Position numbers and translations under genes: made by a program | From: JAGFIY01 sp964499285 | Lineage (GTDB): Bacteria; Bacteroidota; Ignavibacteria; Ignavibacteriales; Melioribacteraceae | Direction: 5' to 3' | Length of the DNA: 26,630 bases | NCBI GenBank assembly: GCA_964499285.1 | Contig: CAZCLA010000037.1 | Span: forward strand, 1-26,630 | Shown: positions 22,518 through 26,630 of the stretch, piece by piece | How positions within the stretch are numbered: position 1 is the first letter of the stretch | Layout: every line of letters starts with the position of its first letter | Notes under the pieces: model-generated | What the model was told of the DNA's origin: nothing | Databases searched by the model: none | What the model saw: only the letters and a program-made list of their open reading frames with translations

Positions 22518-25500
22518 TTATTTCAACAAAATCATCTTCTTCGTATCGCTGAAATTACCGGATTCGATTCTGTAGTAATAAACTCCTGAAGTTAATCCTT
22601 TCGCGTTAAACTCAATTTCATAAATTCCAGGCTGCAAATACTCATTAACAAGAGCTATAATCTCTCTGCCAAGAATATCATAAACAACTAATTTTGTTGT
22701 TGTGGACGCAAATTTTGCGTCCGCTACGCTTGGTATTGTGAATTTTATTTTTGCTGTTGGATTAAATGGATTCGGATAATTATTGAATAATTTATACTCA
22801 GTTGGTAATCCGTCTTCGGTTTTTTTTGATAGTGTCATATTCTCTTGATTTTCGTTTACGCTTTCAGGATTTAATATTCTCTTTGCTTCAATTGCACTTA
22901 TTGATTCCGGAAACTGAAATTGAAGTTGGTTGGCTATTTGAACTGCATTTTCATAATCATTTTTTATGATATGATATAAGAACTTTTCAAATAGAACGCT
23001 TTCTATTACTTCCAGTTTCGGATAATTACTGATAATTTCATCGAGTATTTGTAATTGGTTTTCGTAGTGCAAACAAGCATATAATAATCCCGCATATGCA
23101 TATAGATTCATTTGTATTTTTGTATTGAATAATTCAAGTAAATATGAATTTAGTTCAGCGCTTTCTTCTAATAATAAGAAAGCTTTATATAAATAGTTTA
23201 AAGCCGTCAATGATTGATCCTCATCCGGCTTTTCCTCAATAATTCTCTTACAAAACTTAATAGTATTTTCATAATTACCGTTTAAGAGATTATTCAATGC
23301 TGCTCTGAGCAAAGCGCTAGAATTATCTTTTTCATTTGCAGTATAAAATTTAAGATCATCTTCATTTTTCATTGGTTGATTCAATTGCATTAAGTATGGA
23401 TCAAAATCTACCGAGCTGGTAAAATCCGTATAAATTACCAATGATGGATTTTGAGTTCCCCAATAGTTGTTTTCTGCAACAATAGAACTGTAATTACTTG
23501 CCTTTAATGCATAATTACTATTCTCGTAAATATAATTGTATCCATAATAACCAGAGCTCGCAATCCCAAGTATAGGATCACTGTGGTTATAACAATAAAC
23601 ACCATAGCTATTGTTTATAATTACATTATTGCCGTGAGTTGAATAGTATCCGAACGTCGGATTGGAGTATTGCGATATTTTTACCCCATAAATTGAATTA
23701 TCATGGATTTCATTTCTTAATAGACGTCCTTCTGAATACCTCAAAAAATCTATGCCGACATTATTATTATAAATCTCATTATCTGAAAACTCAACGGTTC
23801 CACCGCTATTATTGTTCCCCAATAATATTCCAGTTGTACAGTCGTGAATTTCACAATCTTGAACATATACCCATTCCGGTCTGCCCCATATAACAATTCC
23901 AGGCTTACCATTTTTAATTTCAGAGAAAGTTACCGCAAATTGTGCTCCTTCATTTACTTCAATAATTGAGTTGGAAGTTAGACTTTCTATGAAACCCGGA
24001 GATGAATTATTTTGATCAAAAATTATTGGATTTTCAGTTGTTCCTTCCGCGACCATTCTGTTGTTCACAACTACTTTACCCATATCTTTAAATTTAAGTT
24101 TTGCCCCGGGCTCTATTATTAGTTCACCATTTACAATTATTGAATCGCCAGCGGAAAAATATAGCTCTGAATTATTTCCAAGTGTTAAGGTTTTATTATT
24201 TGGAATAACTATGTTGCCTATAACTGACAGTTTTTTATTTAATTGCAAATCATCGGTTAACGTGAATCCTGTTAAGCCTATAAATGGTATATAATCCTCC
24301 TTATCATTTTGGTTTACATAATAATGCTTTGATATAGTAACTTGAAGTGGACGAATTGATGTATTAAAAGTGTATGATGTCTCATCAAATACTACTTCCT
24401 GATAATCATCAGAGGGCTCAACACTTACCACACTTATTAAACATTTATCATTTCCATTGGTGTTAACTGAAATTGAAGAGCCGTTGTCGGTTATTGAAAT
24501 GTTTTCAAATTCTTGAGGCGTAGATCGCCAAAATTCAGTTTGAGGACAGCCTAATAAGTTTGTCGATAGTATTATGTAGTGAAAATCACCTTGACCCACA
24601 TAATTGGATTTCCCTTTCCAAAAATGATATCCTATTTCAGACGAATATAAAGAATAATTAGTAGTAGCGAGCGATTTTAGCTGTGGATTAGGAAATTCTG
24701 AGTTTAGAAAATTATAAAAAAGTTGTATCGAATACCCTGATCCGAGACGTGTATTCCCTATCATCGAAGGACCGCCATATTCACCTAAAATGGTAAAACT
24801 TTCTCCCATATTATGGATATTTTCATAATCAGGCAATTCATCAAATGGCATAACTTCGCAGCCAACCGAATGAAGAAGCATTGGATAATTATTATTATTC
24901 AGTTGTTCTAATGAGCCCCCACTACCTGTAAAATATTCTGTTAACGAAGCTAAAGGGCTTTTTAATACGTGATCCCAGAAAGTAAGAATATAAAAATTTT
25001 TGGGTGTCCCATGTCCATTGAAAGAAAATAGGCCATATTTATTAGTATTTATTAAATCAACTATATCTGAACCGGTTGGACTTGTGGGATTTGGATCATC
25101 ATAAGAAGGAATTTCTTCTTTAATAGTATTTGCAAAGTAAGGTGGGTAACGGCTGCTTATTCCACCTGCATAATTATCAGCTTGTGCAGCATCTGCTTGA
25201 TCTAACAAATTTCGTGTTAGATAATCATAATCGCCGTTCCCGGGATTCAGTTCATAGATTAAAACTTTATTAACCCAGTTTGAGATGTTCGAAGCATCAT
25301 TATTATTACAAAGCAATCTGCTCACATAAATTTCGTTGTAATAATCAAGATTATCTTCCTCCCTTTCACCATAAAATTCATCTCCATCAACTTCCCAATC
25401 TCCGTTAAAATCAGCAAAGTATAAATCTGCCGGCACCGCTGCTTCAAGCCCTGGTTCATTATTTGAAGTATTGCCATATCTTATAGGAACAGTATTATAA

Positions 25501-26465
25501 TCCCCTGCTAGCAACGCAAACATTGTTCCACCTTGCGCATAGCTTTGCGATAGGTATTGCCTCACTTTACCGGCATCATCATAAATTCCGGAAATTAGAT
25601 CACCGCTGTAATTACTGTAAATATCATCAACAGTTACTACGCCAATATCAAATCCTTTTTTTCTTTTCCAATCAACAAAATTATTAAAATAAGGTTCAAG
25701 TATTGCCGTGGTAATAATTACATATTCATAAAAGGGAATGCTTACTGTAGTTTCGTCTTTGTTCGGCTTATTTTTGGCATCCTCTATAAGTATCGTTCGC
25801 GTTTGATATGAAGATATATTTTCAGGGTTATCAACCAAATCGGCTAACTGGTTGTCTATCTTTACCTGGTTACGGGTAAATCTTTTCCCAGGTATAATAG
25901 TGTTATAAGAATGCTTACTTGTATTAACTGTAAATGAAATTGATGAATAATAGTAGAGTTGGTTTGTTGAAGGGTAATACTGAAAAGGCATTATCTCAAG
26001 AGTAATTATATGATTTGCTCCATCAAAAAATCCATCATTTACTAAACGTACCATTTCAGCAGGGTAAGGTTCGGATGAGTTGTAGATAACTTTATTAGGC
26101 TTTACAAAAGGCGCAGCCGGTTTATCGTCCCACGGATTATCTTCTTCCTGAACAGGAAAAACTAAAGATTCGAGAGCAAGTAACTGTGAGCTGTTTTTTG
26201 TTACCGTAAAGGAAATAGGTTTTTCATCATTGGGAATTATCAGCTTAACATACTTCACCGGTAGTTCCGGTGCCGATACCTCTAAATTCATTGTCTGTGT
26301 TCCAAGACTAATTTTTGTGTAATTATTATCATCTTCTCCTACGATAGTTTTTGTAGTCAATGCTTCCCATGATAGATCAATACTGTGCGTTACCTGGCTA
26401 TAAGAAAAACTTAAAAAGCCGGTAAGAAGAAATAATATGAACAATTTTGTAAAACTATTTTTCAT
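22518..26465 (-). CDS. Gingipain-like C25 cysteine protease with beta-helix and T9SS sorting domain
   Basis: This 1315-aa protein starts with a signal peptide (1-23, ...FSYSQ). A C25 propeptide-like region follows to about 235. The peptidase C25 domain spans about 240-640, with candidate catalytic His485 in FNGHGTP and Cys536 in HSVGCEVM. A beta-sandwich-like stretch comes next. Right-handed beta-helix repeats cover about 740-1010 (GIVIWGRPEWVYVQDCEIHD, NNYWGTQNP). A helical, TPR-like part spans about 1040-1190. The T9SS C-terminal sorting domain is at about 1220-1315 (NYPNPFNP, VYDILGREI, SGVYYYRIE). AAGGTG stands about 7 nt before the ATG. It should be secreted and surface-bound and cleave extracellular proteins. 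The sorting domain contains an extra segment encoded by a palindrome (see findings). The upstream T9SS gene ends 22 nt away, so the two may be co-transcribed. Confidence 0.88.
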   Translation of the reverse strand: MKNSFTKLFILFLLTGFLSFSYSQVTHSIDLSWEALTTKTIVGEDDNNYTKISLGTQTMNLEVSAPELPVKYVKLIIPNDEKPISFTVTKNSSQLLALESLVFPVQEEDNPWDDKPAAPFVKPNKVIYNSSEPYPAEMVRLVNDGFFDGANHIITLEIMPFQYYPSTNQLYYYSSISFTVNTSKHSYNTIIPGKRFTRNQVKIDNQLADLVDNPENISSYQTRTILIEDAKNKPNKDETTVSIPFYEYVIITTAILEPYFNNFVDWKRKKGFDIGVVTVDDIYSNYSGDLISGIYDDAGKVRQYLSQSYAQGGTMFALLAGDYNTVPIRYGNTSNNEPGLEAAVPADLYFADFNGDWEVDGDEFYGEREEDNLDYYNEIYVSRLLCNNNDASNISNWVNKVLIYELNPGNGDYDYLTRNLLDQADAAQADNYAGGISSRYPPYFANTIKEEIPSYDDPNPTSPTGSDIVDLINTNKYGLFSFNGHGTPKNFYILTFWDHVLKSPLASLTEYFTGSGGSLEQLNNNNYPMLLHSVGCEVMPFDELPDYENIHNMGESFTILGEYGGPSMIGNTRLGSGYSIQLFYNFLNSEFPNPQLKSLATTNYSLYSSEIGYHFWKGKSNYVGQGDFHYIILSTNLLGCPQTEFWRSTPQEFENISITDNGSSISVNTNGNDKCLISVVSVEPSDDYQEVVFDETSYTFNTSIRPLQVTISKHYYVNQNDKEDYIPFIGLTGFTLTDDLQLNKKLSVIGNIVIPNNKTLTLGNNSELYFSAGDSIIVNGELIIEPGAKLKFKDMGKVVVNNRMVAEGTTENPIIFDQNNSSPGFIESLTSNSIIEVNEGAQFAVTFSEIKNGKPGIVIWGRPEWVYVQDCEIHDCTTGILLGNNNSGGTVEFSDNEIYNNNVGIDFLRYSEGRLLRNEIHDNSIYGVKISQYSNPTFGYYSTHGNNVIINNSYGVYCYNHSDPILGIASSGYYGYNYIYENSNYALKASNYSSIVAENNYWGTQNPSLVIYTDFTSSVDFDPYLMQLNQPMKNEDDLKFYTANEKDNSSALLRAALNNLLNGNYENTIKFCKRIIEEKPDEDQSLTALNYLYKAFLLLEESAELNSYLLELFNTKIQMNLYAYAGLLYACLHYENQLQILDEIISNYPKLEVIESVLFEKFLYHIIKNDYENAVQIANQLQFQFPESISAIEAKRILNPESVNENQENMTLSKKTEDGLPTEYKLFNNYPNPFNPTAKIKFTIPSVADAKFASTTTKLVVYDILGREIIALVNEYLQPGIYEIEFNAKGLTSGVYYYRIESGNFSDTKKMILLK
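22704..22722. repeat. Palindrome inside the T9SS sorting domain of the C25 protease gene
   Basis: Nine bases, GGACGCAAA, are mirrored as TTTGCGTCC around one central base, inside the coding sequence. On the minus strand the region encodes ADAKFAS, within a stretch that makes this sorting domain longer than the one at 20010. It may be a palindromic repeat element read in frame. Confidence 0.5.
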
Positions 26466-26487
26466 ACTTGCACCTTTGTTTAATTTG

Positions 26488-26630
26488 TTATTTAGTTAAA
26501 ACAATCTTTATGGTTTTTTGAAAGATTGGTTGATCTTTCGCCAAAGGGACTGCTTTCATTCTTACAAAGTAAACACCGGAACTAAGAGAGAAATCTTTTG
26601 AATTGATTGTTACTGAATAGCTGCCCGATG
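26488..26630 (-). CDS. C-terminal end of another T9SS sorting-domain protein (partial)
   Basis: The minus strand is open from the window edge to a TAA at 26490-26488, giving 46 residues. They include SYSVTINSKDFSLSSGVYFV and end KTIKIVLTK, matching the last beta-strands of a T9SS C-terminal sorting domain (compare SGVYYYRIE...KKMILLK in the protease downstream). The N-terminus lies outside the window. It is encoded on the same strand, 22 nt before the C25 protease gene. Confidence 0.75.
   Translation of the reverse strand, partial: SGSYSVTINSKDFSLSSGVYFVRMKAVPLAKDQPIFQKTIKIVLTK

Overview
The window looks like a chromosomal segment, probably from a metagenome-assembled genome, of an anaerobic or facultative member of the Ignavibacteria / Bacteroidota-Chlorobi group. 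I infer this from three things. Several secreted proteins end in type IX secretion (T9SS) sorting domains with the PNPFNP...VYDILGREV...SGVYYYRI pattern. There is an UpxY-like NusG paralog. The DNA is AT-rich, and ribosome-binding sites are often weak. I recognise no rRNA, tRNA, CRISPR array or insertion sequence.

Positions 1-7699 form a minus-strand block, read right to left. It starts with a cytoplasmic PAS histidine kinase and its overlapping NtrC-type sigma-54 activator. A PAS hybrid kinase follows whose receiver domain has lost its phosphoacceptor Asp. After that come a NusG/UpxY-like antiterminator, an OB-fold plus HD-domain YhaM-like exoribonuclease, an exported TPR protein and a sirtuin with the desuccinylase Tyr-x-x-Arg signature. 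A clear hairpin terminator closes the block at 11-35. From 8065 to 13613 there is a complete plus-strand rnfCDGEAB operon (ferredoxin:NAD+ oxidoreductase / ion pump), followed by an RseC/SoxR-reducing-family membrane protein.

A minus-strand gene for a PcfJ-like protein (13582-14993) converges on the rnf block. It is interrupted by a 100-N gap, and so is the T9SS gene at 18212-20010. In both cases the same 55 bp lie on each side of the Ns. Collapsing the duplicate restores one open frame (418 and 547 aa), so both gaps are assembly artefacts and neither gene is broken.

The most interesting part is 15191-20069. Four 11-bp direct repeats of the TTAACA type sit in front of a candidate promoter, an arrangement like a PhoP/PhoB (Pho) box. 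They precede a two-gene unit: a TonB-dependent outer-membrane receptor and a T9SS-exported acidic surface protein, closed by a strong terminator. Next comes a four-gene cluster: an ECF sigma factor, a probable membrane anti-sigma factor, a lipoprotein with a TonB C-terminal domain, and a small exported TonB C-terminal-domain protein. The window ends with a 1315-aa gingipain-like (C25) T9SS protease and the C-terminal end of another T9SS protein, both on the minus strand.
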